Assembly: GCA_963575745.1 (NCBI GenBank)
Contig: CAUYUJ010022061.1
Coordinates: 20,001 to 57,500, forward strand
Origin: Prorocentrum cordatum
Taxonomy: Eukaryota > Sar > Dinophyceae > Prorocentrales > Prorocentraceae
Direction: 5' to 3'
DNA: 37,500 nucleotides
Made by a program: the position numbers and the translations under genes. The notes below the pieces were generated by a model. It was not told the origin of the DNA. It was given only the letters and a program-made list of their open reading frames with translations, and searched no databases. The stretch's first letter is position 1, and each line of letters starts with the position of its first letter. Below are positions 7,737 through 16,231 of this stretch, one piece after another.

Positions 7737-7852
7737 ATGGGTTGCTCGGGGGGCTTTCAGCCTCCGTGCTTCACTGGATCGCACTACCGTGCGCAGGCAA
7801 GAGTGTGTGCACTCTGGCAGTCGGGCGGCCTCCTTCCAAACTCACGCGCGCC

Positions 7853-8962
7853 ATGGCGGGGAGCGGCGGCGTGGGTGCTGGGCGTGGGGGAGGCGGCCGT
7901 GCGGCGTGGCCTGCGAAGTGGAAGTGCTCGGTGTGCGACTACTACAACTTCGCCGAGAGGACGTGCTGTCGCAAGGGGTGCCAACCTGCGGGGTGGCCAG
8001 CGCCGCGGCAGCTGGGCGCCTTTCCTCCGCTGCGTGGGTGGCATGCAGGCGGCGGCGGTGGTGGTGCTCCTGGCGGCGCTGGCGGCGGGATCGGCGGGCG
8101 CGGGGCTGGCGGCGGCAAGCCCCCCACTCGTGCCCCGTGGTGGCGTGGTGGAGAAGGTGGCGGCCGTGACGCTGGAGGCGCCGTGGTGCTCAGCGAGGAG
8201 CAGCGCTGTGGCTTCGTGTGCATGGCAGAGGCCGACTTCGCCCTCGCCGCCGCGCTCCTGCCCCCGAAGGTCCGCGAGCAGCTGCTGCAGGCGCGGAGGC
8301 TACGTGAGGGCGGGCTGGGGGCCGAGCTGTCCAAGGACAAGACGGTCAAGGCGGCCCAGGTGCTGGCGGACGCCAAGGTCGTGCAGGTCAAGAAGATGGA
8401 GGGCCAGCTGGAGCAGGCGAAGGCCAAGGCGGTGGCTGCCATCAACGAGTCGGCCTGCCTCGCGGACAAGTTGGTGCTGCTGCGGAAGGAGCGCGACGAG
8501 GCGGCGGCCAAGGCACGAGAGGCGCTGGCGGCTCAGCGCGCCAGGATGGCGGCCGAGGAGGCTGAGGCGGCGGCAGTTGCCGCCGAGCCGAGAGCAGCAC
8601 CAGCGGCCTCCCTGGAGTCGATTCAGGAGGCGATCGGCCGCCTGTCGAGGGACGAGATCGCGAAGCTCGGGAAGGTGCTGGCGGAGCTCAGTGGCCTGCC
8701 TGGCGCTGCCGCCGCTGCGGGGGCGCCCCCCCGTGCGCCTGTGGCTGCGGCGGTCCCCGTGCCCTCGGCGGTGCCTGCAGCTGCGCAGCAGGTGGACGCT
8801 CCCAAGGAGGAGGGGCCTGGCGTGTCGCAGGCGGTGCAGCAGGTGTGGCAGGACATCGCGTGCGGGATGGAGGACCCAGCCAAGAGGGAAGCAGCCGAGC
8901 AGCTGCTGGGTGACGCCAAGAGGATGCGGACGGAGGTCAAGCAGATGGAGGAGGAGTCCTAG
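7853..8962 (+). CDS. LINE ORF1: RanBP2-like zinc finger and coiled-coil protein (369 aa)
   Basis: The ATG at 7853 has a good context (CGCCATGG). The N-terminus is Gly-rich, followed at about residues 20-45 by WPAKWKCSVCDYYNFAERTC and CRKGC, a RanBP2/NZF-like finger (W-x-C-x2-C-x3-N-x5-C...C). Such fingers bind single-stranded RNA or ubiquitin, and RNA binding is the likely role in a LINE ORF1. Then comes a Gly/Ala region and, from about residue 165 to 245, a long Ala/Glu/Lys/Arg-rich coiled coil (VVQVKKMEGQLEQAKAKAVA ... KERDEAAAKAREALAAQRAR). A Pro/Ala linker follows, and the chain ends DAKRMRTEVKQMEEES. The usual RRM of LINE ORF1 proteins is not seen. The stop TAG is 1 nt before the ORF2 ATG, suggesting coupled translation. 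It appears intact. Confidence 0.85.
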   Translation: MAGSGGVGAGRGGGGRAAWPAKWKCSVCDYYNFAERTCCRKGCQPAGWPAPRQLGAFPPLRGWHAGGGGGGAPGGAGGGIGGRGAGGGKPPTRAPWWRGGEGGGRDAGGAVVLSEEQRCGFVCMAEADFALAAALLPPKVREQLLQARRLREGGLGAELSKDKTVKAAQVLADAKVVQVKKMEGQLEQAKAKAVAAINESACLADKLVLLRKERDEAAAKAREALAAQRARMAAEEAEAAAVAAEPRAAPAASLESIQEAIGRLSRDEIAKLGKVLAELSGLPGAAAAAGAPPRAPVAAAVPVPSAVPAAAQQVDAPKEEGPGVSQAVQQVWQDIACGMEDPAKREAAEQLLGDAKRMRTEVKQMEEES

Positions 8963-8963
8963 C

Positions 8964-10028
8964 ATGAGGTGCGGGGTCTGGAGGATCTGCACGGTCAACA
9001 TCAATGCGTTCTGTAACCTGGGCAAGTGCATGGCGGTGAGCGAGGTGCAGGACTGCGACGCCATTCTGGTCCAGGAGACGAGGCTCCTGGAGGGCAGGAG
9101 CAGTGACGCGGAGGCGCAGCTTCGAGGTCAAGGATGGAGGGCGAGAGGCACGCCCGCGGTGCCGTCAGCGGCAGGGGGCCTCAGCACAGGAGGACTCCTC
9201 ACCATGGTGAGGAGGAGCCACGGCATGGCGGAGGTGCAGGACCAGCAGGCAGCGGTGCTGGTGGCTGGGCGAGTGCACCTGTGTTGGGTGTCGGGCGTGA
9301 CGCGCGGCGGCTTCCTGCTCGCCAACATCTACCTGGAGGCGGGGGTCGGCCTCAACGACAGCAGCGTGTCCAGCCTCAGGAGGCTGGCAAGGAGGTTGAG
9401 GCAGTGCCGAAGGGACTTCGTAGTGGGCGGTGATTGGAACCTCACGGAGGAAGAGCTGCAGGCAGGAGGGGTGCCCGACATGTTCGATGGCAAGGTGGTC
9501 AGGCCTGCATCGCCCACGTGCGCAGCATCAGGGAGGACCATCGACTTCTTCCTGGTATCCAAGGGGCTGGCTGCGTTGGGGGTGCGGGTGGTGGAGGCCT
9601 CGCCAGTGTACCCGCACTCGGCGGTGATTCTCGAGATCCGCAGGCAGCAGGAGGAGGAGCGCTTCAGGCTGGTCCAGAAGCCGCGGGCCTTCCCTGAGGT
9701 GCGACCACAAGGGTGCTGCGAGAGGGATCACGGCAGCAGCTGGAGGCAAGCCAGGCTGAGGGTGCAGGAGCAGCTCGCCTCGGTGCTGAGGTTCGAGGGC
9801 GAGGCCGCGGCGAGGAGCACCCCACGTGCTGAGGAGGGGGCCCCTCAGCCCAGCAGCAGTGGTGGCGCAGCAGGACAGAGTGCAGCAGGCCAGGAGCTTC
9901 CCAGGCCAGTGAAGGGCATGGGAGATGTGGGGATGGTTGCGGCGGAGAAATGGGGACCGCTAAGCAGCGCGCTCCCGATCGCACCTGCGCCGCCGGCCTG
10001 CGTGACGGAGGTGAACCTGATGAGGTGA
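8964..10028 (+). CDS. LINE ORF2, first part: EEP endonuclease domain
   Basis: Starts at the ATG right after the ORF1 stop (TAGCATG). Endonuclease/exonuclease/phosphatase motifs in order: INAFCN near residue 12; ILVQET with Glu38; LLANIYLEAG; VVGGDWNL with Asp157 and Asn159; TIDFFLVS with Asp194; and YPHSAVILEI with His218 in place of the usual SDH box. This domain nicks target DNA to prime reverse transcription. The frame ends at TGA 10026-10028 (codon 355). The same frame stays open for another 6 kb beyond it, so this is the N-terminal part of a longer ORF2 cut by one nonsense codon, or ended there by design and continued by readthrough. Confidence 0.85.
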   Translation: MRCGVWRICTVNINAFCNLGKCMAVSEVQDCDAILVQETRLLEGRSSDAEAQLRGQGWRARGTPAVPSAAGGLSTGGLLTMVRRSHGMAEVQDQQAAVLVAGRVHLCWVSGVTRGGFLLANIYLEAGVGLNDSSVSSLRRLARRLRQCRRDFVVGGDWNLTEEELQAGGVPDMFDGKVVRPASPTCAASGRTIDFFLVSKGLAALGVRVVEASPVYPHSAVILEIRRQQEEERFRLVQKPRAFPEVRPQGCCERDHGSSWRQARLRVQEQLASVLRFEGEAAARSTPRAEEGAPQPSSSGGAAGQSAAGQELPRPVKGMGDVGMVAAEKWGPLSSALPIAPAPPACVTEVNLMR

Positions 10029-13000
10029 TGCGTCCAGCACGGCGAGGAGTGGCAGAGCATCCTCGGCAACTGCGGGCTAAGGCGAGAAGCTGGCGCGGAA
10101 GGGCACGGCGCAGCACCAGGCGTTGAGGACCAGCCAGCGCACCTCGGGGCCCTGGCGCCAGGAGCGCAGGGCGCCGACGCAGCGGACAGAGAAGGCAGTG
10201 ACGCTGCGGGCAGCGCTGCGCAGGAGGCGCGGGCGGACATACCTCCCCACGCTGGGACTGGCAGTGCACCTCCGAGCCAGGCTCTGTATGGAATCGCAGG
10301 TTGGCCCTTTCAGGTTGATGCGGCTGAAGGAGTGCACGTGAGGCCCCCCAGCCTCTGGGTCGAGAAGAGGCAGGCGACCTCTGCCGCCGAGGAGGAGGCC
10401 GCTCAGCTCAGCAGCAGCGGTGCAGCACCTCGCGGCGAGGTCCAGCCAGCGCACCTAGAGGCTCGGGCGCCAGGAGCGCATGGAGCCGACGCAGCGGAGA
10501 GAGAGGGTAGCAGTGCCGCGGGCAGCGCTGCGCAGGAGGAGCAGGCGGACATTCCTCCCCATGCTGGGACTGGCAGTGCACATCCGAGCCAGGCACCGTA
10601 CGGAATCGCGGGTAGTCCCCTTCAGGTTGAAGCGGCTGAAGGAGTGCACGTGAGGCCCCCCAGCCTCTGGGTCGAGAAGAGGCAGGCAGCCTCCGCGGCG
10701 GGGCAGGCCCAGCACCTGCAGCAGGGCGTGAGGGCCCAGGGCGCCGCGGGGGAGGGGGCTAAGGGAGCCCTCGCAGCCGCCTTCGCCACCTTCCTGGAGT
10801 GCGCGGAGGACGAGTGGGTCGACGTATACCAGCTGGAGGAGCAGAGGGCCAGGTACGTTGGTAGAGCGGACGGCTTCTCCACCAAGCTGGTCAAGCGCAG
10901 CGGGGTGCAGGACCCCAGGGCGCCGAGGCTCACGCCTGAGGCAGCGTGGATGGCCAGGGTGGCACACGCGCTGGGAGCCATGGCGCAGCTGAAAACACCA
11001 AGGGCCAGGGTCGACGCGATCTGCTACTTGCCCCAGCTGGTGGCGGCGGTTCCGAAGAGAGTCAGGAAGCTGCAGCAGGACGAGGAGGCCCGCTCAGGGG
11101 AAGGAGGCGGCACTTCCTGCAGCATGGAGGCTGGGCGCTGGCTGAGGATGCTGCAGCATGGGGGCCTGGCGTGCTGGCACCCCCTGCTGCTCGAGAGGCT
11201 AGCCGACCGCGCGAAGCAGCACGCCAGGCACCTCGCCAAGCGCGATGTCGACGAGAGGGGCAGGCAGTTCGACGAGTGGGTTGGCAAGCAGCTCACAGGA
11301 GGAGCGGCAGGGCTCCACGCGGTCACGCGAGTGGCGGTGGGCTGGCAGGGCAGCGACTGCAGCGTTGATGCTGGGCCCGCCAGCCTGAGCAAGGAGCTGG
11401 ACGACCTTGAGAAGGAGTGGAGCAAGATCTGGAGGGTGCAGTGCAGTCACGCCGAGTTGGAGTGGCCGACCGATCTAGGTGAGCGCCCCCCCAGGCCCAG
11501 CTGCGAGGTGATGCGGGCAGTCCTGAGGTCCTTCAGGAAGGGCACGGCCACGGGCTTCGAGGCGATCAAGCCGAGGCAGCTGCTGGAGCTCAGCGACGAG
11601 GGGATAGAGACCCTCATCGACATCGTGGTGGCGGTCGAGCAGGCCGCGGAGTGGCCGCAGATCCAGAGCAAGATCGTGTTCTTGGCCAAGAGGCTGGGCG
11701 GCGTGCGCCCTGTGGCCATCGCGCACGTCCTCGCGAGGGTGCAGACGAGGTTACGCAAGCCCCTGGCGGAGGAGTGGGAGCGCAGGAATGATCGACCGTT
11801 CTTCTGGGCGGCGCGCGGCAGAGGCTGCGAGAGGGCAGTCTGGCAGCAGGCCGTGGAGTGCGAGTGGGCGACAGCGAAGGGGCGCGAAGCTGGCGATGCA
11901 TCCAGCTGGGTCGCGGCTCTCATCCTCCTGGACCTGCTCAAGGCGTACGAGCAAGTGCAGCATGGGCGCCTCATCCAGGCCGCCCAGCGGACGGGCTTCC
12001 CGCTCTGGCAGCTCAAGCTGCAGGTGAGTTTGTACAGAGCGCCCAGGTGGCTGGCGCGGGACGAAGCCGTCAGCAACGCCATCTGCACCGAGCAGGCGGT
12101 GCTGCCTGGAGACGGGCTGGCGACGCTCATGCTCAAGATGCTGCTGCTGGAGCCGCTGGACAAGCTTCAGGAGCTGGTGCCCACGCTGGCGATGTCGGTG
12201 GTCGTGGATGACATCATCTTGAAGAGGGTGGGCGGCTTCCAGCGGACAGTCAATGACCTCACGCTGGCGGCCAGGCATCTCAAGGTACTGCTCGGCGAGG
12301 CCGACCTAGAGATCGCGGTGAAGAAATCCAGGGCGCTAGCGAATGTGCCAGCAGCGAGGCAGGAGCTCGAGAAGCGCCTGATGAAGCCGCTGGGGGTGCG
12401 CGCCACGGGGCAGGAGAGGAACTTGGGGGTCGACTTCAGTGGGGGCAAGAGGATAGGTCGGGCTGTTCGTCACGACAGGATGGCGCAGGCGAGAGGCAGG
12501 CTGCGCAGGATCAAAGTGCTGCAGGTGGTCAAGGCCAAGCGGAAGGCCACCAAGAGGATTGTGAAGACGGGGCTGCACCCGTGCATAGGGTACGGCACGG
12601 CCATCACGGGCTGCACGGAAGGGGAGCTGGACCGCGCCAGGACCCTCACGTTCGTCGCGGTCTCCAACACCACGGCGAGCAAGTCCAGGTCGCTCGGGCT
12701 CATGCTCCAGGCTGGCCTCGACCCGATCTACGACGCGACCTGCAAGCCGGTGCTGATGTTGCTGCGTGCGGTCTGGGAGCAGTGGGTGCCGCTGCACATG
12801 GTGTGGCAGGGACTCGAGGACAAGCGGCCCGTGTCCTGGGTGCACGTGCAGGGCCCGTGCGCGGCGACGGTGCTCTCCCTCAGGAGGATCGGCTGGGACG
12901 TCGTCGCCGCCAACCGCTGGGTCATGGACGACGGCGTGGCCATTGCGCCCTTCGACTGTGCGCCGTGGGTCGTGGCCAAGCTGATGAGGAGAGCAGTGCA

Positions 13001-16000
13001 GCGCTGGCAGTGGAGGCAGGTCAGCAAAGCCCCAGGTTGCGCGCACTTGGCTGGTGGCGGCGAGCTGGAGCCCCTGGTCAGGCTCACCTCCTCTGGCTGT
13101 GCCAGGAAAGCCGACGAGCCACGCCGAGAGGAGGGGGCACCACGCACCAGGGTTCGGTTGACGGCGCGAGAGCAGGCCTACCTGAGGTCCCTCATCATCG
13201 ACGGGCAGTGGACTCAGGCGCGCAAGGAGGAGAAGGGGCTGGCGCCCAGTGCTGGGTGCTTGAGGTGTGGCGCCAGAGGCACGCTGATGCACAGGCACTT
13301 CGACTGCCCGTGCTGGAATGAGGTGCTGACGATCCCAGAGGACTTGGCAGATCTTCGAAGGCAGAGCGGGAGGCCTGAGGTGCAGCTGCTGCTGGAAAGG
13401 TGCCTGTGGCCGACACCACGGGGCATCCGCCGCCCGCCAGCGTGCAGCGACGTGTGCTGGAAGGGCGACCACGAAGGAGGCACCCTTCCTGAAGGTGAGC
13501 TGTTTCTCGACGGCTCGGCGTTCGAGGCGGACTATGAGGAGGTGGCGGCAGTTGGCTGGAGTGTGGTGGCGCTGCAGGCGCACTGCGACGGCTACAGGGC
13601 CTCCATCGCTGGCCAGATGGAGGGCCACTGCGTGGACATCAACGGCGGGGAGCTCACGGCGGTGATCATGGCGCTCAGGTTTGGCCAAGGTGTCACGGTG
13701 CTGGTGGTCGACTCCAAGTACGTGTACGACGGCTTCTGCAAGGTCGGCAGGGTAGGCACCACGGGCTACGCGTACACATGGGCGCACCTGTGGCGGCGAG
13801 CCTGGGACCTGCTGGACGAGCGAGGAGGTCTTGGGCATGAGGTTAGCCTCAGGTGGATGCCCAGCCACAGTACGCGGCGGCAGGTGGCGGCAGGCGAGGT
13901 GCTGCACAGGGATTGGTACGGCAACCGACTGGCTGACAGGGCGGCAAAGGCTGCGGCGGCCAGCGGGCGCCTCCCCGCGCGGGGCAGAGAGCGCCTGGAG
14001 AGGAGCCGAGACGTGGTCGAACGAGCAGCCATGTGGTGCGCGGCTGTCGGCAGCTGGGTCGACGGCAGTGACACCACGCACGGCAAGACGAAGGTGCAGC
14101 GAGCCCTGCCAGTGCGCAAGGAGCCAGCGGCGAGGATGGCCTGCGTCTGGCGGAGGCTGCCTGGCCAGCGTCCCTGGTGCGAGGTTTGCAGATGGTCAGG
14201 CAGATCAGGTGAGTGCCCTGGCAGCATCGTCGCCGAGGCGATCAGGGCCAACAACAGGCTGAAGGCGCAGCAGAGGGCGTCGCATGACCTGGTGCTCCTT
14301 GCGCCTGTGGATTGGAGGCTGCTGGTGCGCAGGATGCCGCTGGTCGCTTGCAGGGCGTGCGGCTTCACAGGCGCGGCCAGAGCGAGCTCCTTCCACCTAG
14401 AGTGCAGGAGTGTCCCGTCGGCGGCAGGTGCCGCCGCAGTCGCGAGGCTGAGGAAGGGGCTAGCTCCGAAGGTGGTCAGCGAGGTGGCAGTCAACATCAC
14501 GGTGCTGGCAGACGACGTGCAGGAGGGGAGAGGCCAGTCGCCGCGGGACATCGCGGAGGAGGAGGACGGCCACCCCTTGAGGCCGCCAGTAGGAGCTTCA
14601 GGTGGTGGGGCAGGGGAGGATGCAGGCTCACGGCGTTCCCCGACCCCTGAGAGCCCCAGAGCGACGGCTGGCCTGGGGGGACGAGCTGGCAGCAGGTGTG
14701 CAGCCGCGGCGCACCAGGCCGAGGCAGGAGACGGAGCAGGGCCTGCGGGCGGCGGCGGAGGGCCGCGCCCGCGGCGCCGCGCGCGTGTGCGCAGCAGCTC
14801 GCTGAGGCAAGCCGCGCTGACGCCGCCCTCGAGGTCGCCGATGCGGGCGGCCAAGGTGGCCAAGCTGCAGCAGGAGGAGAGCCAGCGGACTGAGGCGGGC
14901 CCTGCAGAGGGAGGAGACGAGGTGGCCACAGGAGGCAGCGGCGGCAGACCGCCCCCGCCGATGATGGCGGACGACGCGCAGGAGGTGAGAGGCCAGTCGC
15001 CGCAGGCGCAGGACGTCGCGGGGGAGGAGGACGGCCACGCCTTGCGCAAGCCAGAAGGAGCTCAAGGTGGCAGGGAGGACGCGAGCCTCCTGCGGCCCCT
15101 GACCCCCGAGGGCCACCGCGGTGCGGCTGGCATGAGAGGGCGAGCTGGCGGAGGGCGTGCAGCCGCGGCGCGCCAGGATGCCGCAAGAGGCGAGGCAGGG
15201 CCCGCGGGCGGCGGCGGCGGGCCAGGCCCGCGGCGCCGCGCGGGGGTGTGCAGCAGCTCGCCGAGGCAGGCCGCTCCGACGCCGCCCTCGCTGGCGCCGA
15301 AGACGGCGGCCGAGGTGGCCAGGCTGCAGGAGGGCAGCCAGCGGCCTGAGACGAGCCCTGCCGAAAGAGGAGACGAGGTGGCGGCAGGTGGCAGCGGCGG
15401 CGGACCACCCCAGCCACGCGAGGCCAGCGGAGTCCAGGTGCTGGCGGACAACGTGGAGGACCACAGCGCAGCGGCTGGCCCGAGCGGGCGAGCTGGCGGC
15501 AGGCGTGCAGCCGTGGTGCGCCATGCCGCGGCACGAGGAGAGGCAGGGGCTGCGGGCGGCGGCGGAGGGCCAGGACTGCGGCGCCGTGCGCGAGTGCGCA
15601 GCAGCTCACCGAGGCTGGCCGAGCTGACGCCGCCCTCGCAGTCGCCGAGGCGTGTGGCCAAGGTGGCCAAGCAGCAGGACGTGTGCCAGCGGCCTGTGGC
15701 GGGCCCTGCACAGAGAGGAGACGAGGTGGCTGCAGGTGGCAGTGACGGCGGACCGTCCCCGCCGCACGAGGCCACAGAGGTCAGGCCGCAGGAGGAGGTC
15801 CAGCCGCCCGCAAGGGAACCTGCTGCTCGATGCGAAGCAGGGGCTGCGGGCGGCGACTACGTGGCCATGGAGGGCGAGTTGCAGGAGGAGAGGCTGCCGC
15901 CCGCAGGTGACTCTGCTGCTCGATGCGGAGCAGGGGCTGCGGGCGGCGAAGGCGGCTGGCCGAGGCCGAGGCGCGGCGCGCGGGAGCGCAGCAGCTCGCC

Positions 16001-16076
16001 AAGCTTCGCAGCCAAGGTGGCGAGGCTGCTGCGGGCCGCGCGGGGTGAGGCCTGGCCGACAGCCTCGGGCGCGTAG
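10029..16076 (+). CDS. LINE ORF2, second part: reverse transcriptase, RNase H, repeat-rich C-terminus
   Basis: Continues the endonuclease frame with no stop until TAG at 16074. Numbering is from the ATG at 8964. A duplicated ~104-residue Ala/Gly/Pro-rich unit occupies about 381-580. The reverse transcriptase shows GFEAIKPRQL (864), ILLDLLKAYEQV with motif A Asp990, LPGDGLATLML (motif B, about 1049), VVVDDIIL with Asp1082-Asp1083 (motif C) and AVKKSRAL (motif D). Then a CLRCG...HRHFDCPCW zinc-binding motif (1432). RNase H has LFLDGS (Asp1516), NGGEL (Glu1563), VVDSK (Asp1583), PSHS (His1635) and NRLADRA (Asp1658), so all catalytic residues are present. Two further Cys-rich motifs follow (WCEVCRWSG; CRACGF...FHLEC). 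The last ~530 residues are imperfect repeats rich in RSSSPRQA, TPPS and Gly runs. The domains look functional. Confidence 0.9.
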   Translation, partial: CVQHGEEWQSILGNCGLRREAGAEGHGAAPGVEDQPAHLGALAPGAQGADAADREGSDAAGSAAQEARADIPPHAGTGSAPPSQALYGIAGWPFQVDAAEGVHVRPPSLWVEKRQATSAAEEEAAQLSSSGAAPRGEVQPAHLEARAPGAHGADAAEREGSSAAGSAAQEEQADIPPHAGTGSAHPSQAPYGIAGSPLQVEAAEGVHVRPPSLWVEKRQAASAAGQAQHLQQGVRAQGAAGEGAKGALAAAFATFLECAEDEWVDVYQLEEQRARYVGRADGFSTKLVKRSGVQDPRAPRLTPEAAWMARVAHALGAMAQLKTPRARVDAICYLPQLVAAVPKRVRKLQQDEEARSGEGGGTSCSMEAGRWLRMLQHGGLACWHPLLLERLADRAKQHARHLAKRDVDERGRQFDEWVGKQLTGGAAGLHAVTRVAVGWQGSDCSVDAGPASLSKELDDLEKEWSKIWRVQCSHAELEWPTDLGERPPRPSCEVMRAVLRSFRKGTATGFEAIKPRQLLELSDEGIETLIDIVVAVEQAAEWPQIQSKIVFLAKRLGGVRPVAIAHVLARVQTRLRKPLAEEWERRNDRPFFWAARGRGCERAVWQQAVECEWATAKGREAGDASSWVAALILLDLLKAYEQVQHGRLIQAAQRTGFPLWQLKLQVSLYRAPRWLARDEAVSNAICTEQAVLPGDGLATLMLKMLLLEPLDKLQELVPTLAMSVVVDDIILKRVGGFQRTVNDLTLAARHLKVLLGEADLEIAVKKSRALANVPAARQELEKRLMKPLGVRATGQERNLGVDFSGGKRIGRAVRHDRMAQARGRLRRIKVLQVVKAKRKATKRIVKTGLHPCIGYGTAITGCTEGELDRARTLTFVAVSNTTASKSRSLGLMLQAGLDPIYDATCKPVLMLLRAVWEQWVPLHMVWQGLEDKRPVSWVHVQGPCAATVLSLRRIGWDVVAANRWVMDDGVAIAPFDCAPWVVAKLMRRAVQRWQWRQVSKAPGCAHLAGGGELEPLVRLTSSGCARKADEPRREEGAPRTRVRLTAREQAYLRSLIIDGQWTQARKEEKGLAPSAGCLRCGARGTLMHRHFDCPCWNEVLTIPEDLADLRRQSGRPEVQLLLERCLWPTPRGIRRPPACSDVCWKGDHEGGTLPEGELFLDGSAFEADYEEVAAVGWSVVALQAHCDGYRASIAGQMEGHCVDINGGELTAVIMALRFGQGVTVLVVDSKYVYDGFCKVGRVGTTGYAYTWAHLWRRAWDLLDERGGLGHEVSLRWMPSHSTRRQVAAGEVLHRDWYGNRLADRAAKAAAASGRLPARGRERLERSRDVVERAAMWCAAVGSWVDGSDTTHGKTKVQRALPVRKEPAARMACVWRRLPGQRPWCEVCRWSGRSGECPGSIVAEAIRANNRLKAQQRASHDLVLLAPVDWRLLVRRMPLVACRACGFTGAARASSFHLECRSVPSAAGAAAVARLRKGLAPKVVSEVAVNITVLADDVQEGRGQSPRDIAEEEDGHPLRPPVGASGGGAGEDAGSRRSPTPESPRATAGLGGRAGSRCAAAAHQAEAGDGAGPAGGGGGPRPRRRARVRSSSLRQAALTPPSRSPMRAAKVAKLQQEESQRTEAGPAEGGDEVATGGSGGRPPPPMMADDAQEVRGQSPQAQDVAGEEDGHALRKPEGAQGGREDASLLRPLTPEGHRGAAGMRGRAGGGRAAAARQDAARGEAGPAGGGGGPGPRRRAGVCSSSPRQAAPTPPSLAPKTAAEVARLQEGSQRPETSPAERGDEVAAGGSGGGPPQPREASGVQVLADNVEDHSAAAGPSGRAGGRRAAVVRHAAARGEAGAAGGGGGPGLRRRARVRSSSPRLAELTPPSQSPRRVAKVAKQQDVCQRPVAGPAQRGDEVAAGGSDGGPSPPHEATEVRPQEEVQPPAREPAARCEAGAAGGDYVAMEGELQEERLPPAGDSAARCGAGAAGGEGGWPRPRRGARERSSSPSFAAKVARLLRAARGEAWPTASGA
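10106..10705 (+). repeat. 312-bp in-frame tandem duplication inside LINE ORF2
   Basis: CAGCCAGCGCACCT occurs at 10131 and 10443. GTGCACGTGAGGCCCCCCAG is shared by the unit ends near 10336 and 10648. The period of 312 bp (104 codons) keeps the frame. Units contain ADIPPHAGTGSA and EGVHVRPPSLWVEKRQA. They lie between the endonuclease and the RT, just after the TGA. Confidence 0.9.
14480..16060 (+). repeat. Repeat-rich C-terminal region of LINE ORF2
   Basis: Imperfect repeats with CGAGCTGGC anchors at 14682, 15141 and 15489 (spacings 459 and 348 bp, both multiples of 3), then shorter partial copies at about 15830 and 15920. Each encodes a Gly-run/Arg-rich/RSSSPRQA/TPPS/AAKVAKLQ/GDEVAAGGSGG series. 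Frame-preserving length changes indicate expansion under coding constraint. Confidence 0.85.
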
Positions 16077-16160
16077 CTGCGCCGAGGCGCGGGCGCGCGT
16101 GGGGCGCGCGCCTAGCAGGGGTGGCCGTGGCTCGACGCGGTCCGCCTCACCCCGCGGGCA

Positions 16161-16209
16161 TCATCCTCCTCCTCCTTCTACTCCTCCTACTCCTCCTCCT
16201 CCTCGCCCT
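16161..16209 (+). repeat. (TCC)n tract at the junction of LINE 1 and LINE 2
   Basis: CTCCTCCT repeats with TTCTACTCCTCCTAC interruptions, directly abutting the second SL relic. Confidence 0.85.
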
Positions 16210-16231
16210 TCCGCTGCCATTTTGGCTCAAG
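16210..16231 (+). other. Second relic spliced leader (20 of 22 matches)
   Basis: TCCGCT followed by GCCATTTTGGCTCAAG. It differs from the leader only at positions 5-6 (CT for TA). It is followed by GCGCCTTGC rather than a splice donor, so it is a retroposed leader heading the second element. Confidence 0.85.

Larger units (their letters stand above)
7715..16209 (+). mobile_element. LINE 1: nearly intact non-LTR retrotransposon with SL relic
   Basis: Order: SL relic (7715-7736), 5' UTR (7737-7852), ORF1 (7853-8962), a 1-nt gap, ORF2 (8964-16076) with one internal TGA, a short GC-rich 3' region and a (TCC)n tract (16161-16209). EEP endonuclease, RT and RNase H in that order place it among EEP-bearing LINEs of the I/RTE-like type; finer placement needs a tree. 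The full length including the 5' leader means the integrated cDNA was complete. No poly(A) tail is visible, and the (TCC)n may be the 3' tail or the target. No clear target-site duplication was found. Confidence 0.9.

Noticed and set aside
12336-15711. Long minus-strand frames opposite LINE ORF2
   Set aside because: They are antisense shadows of a high-GC coding sequence; all LINE catalytic motifs are on the plus strand.
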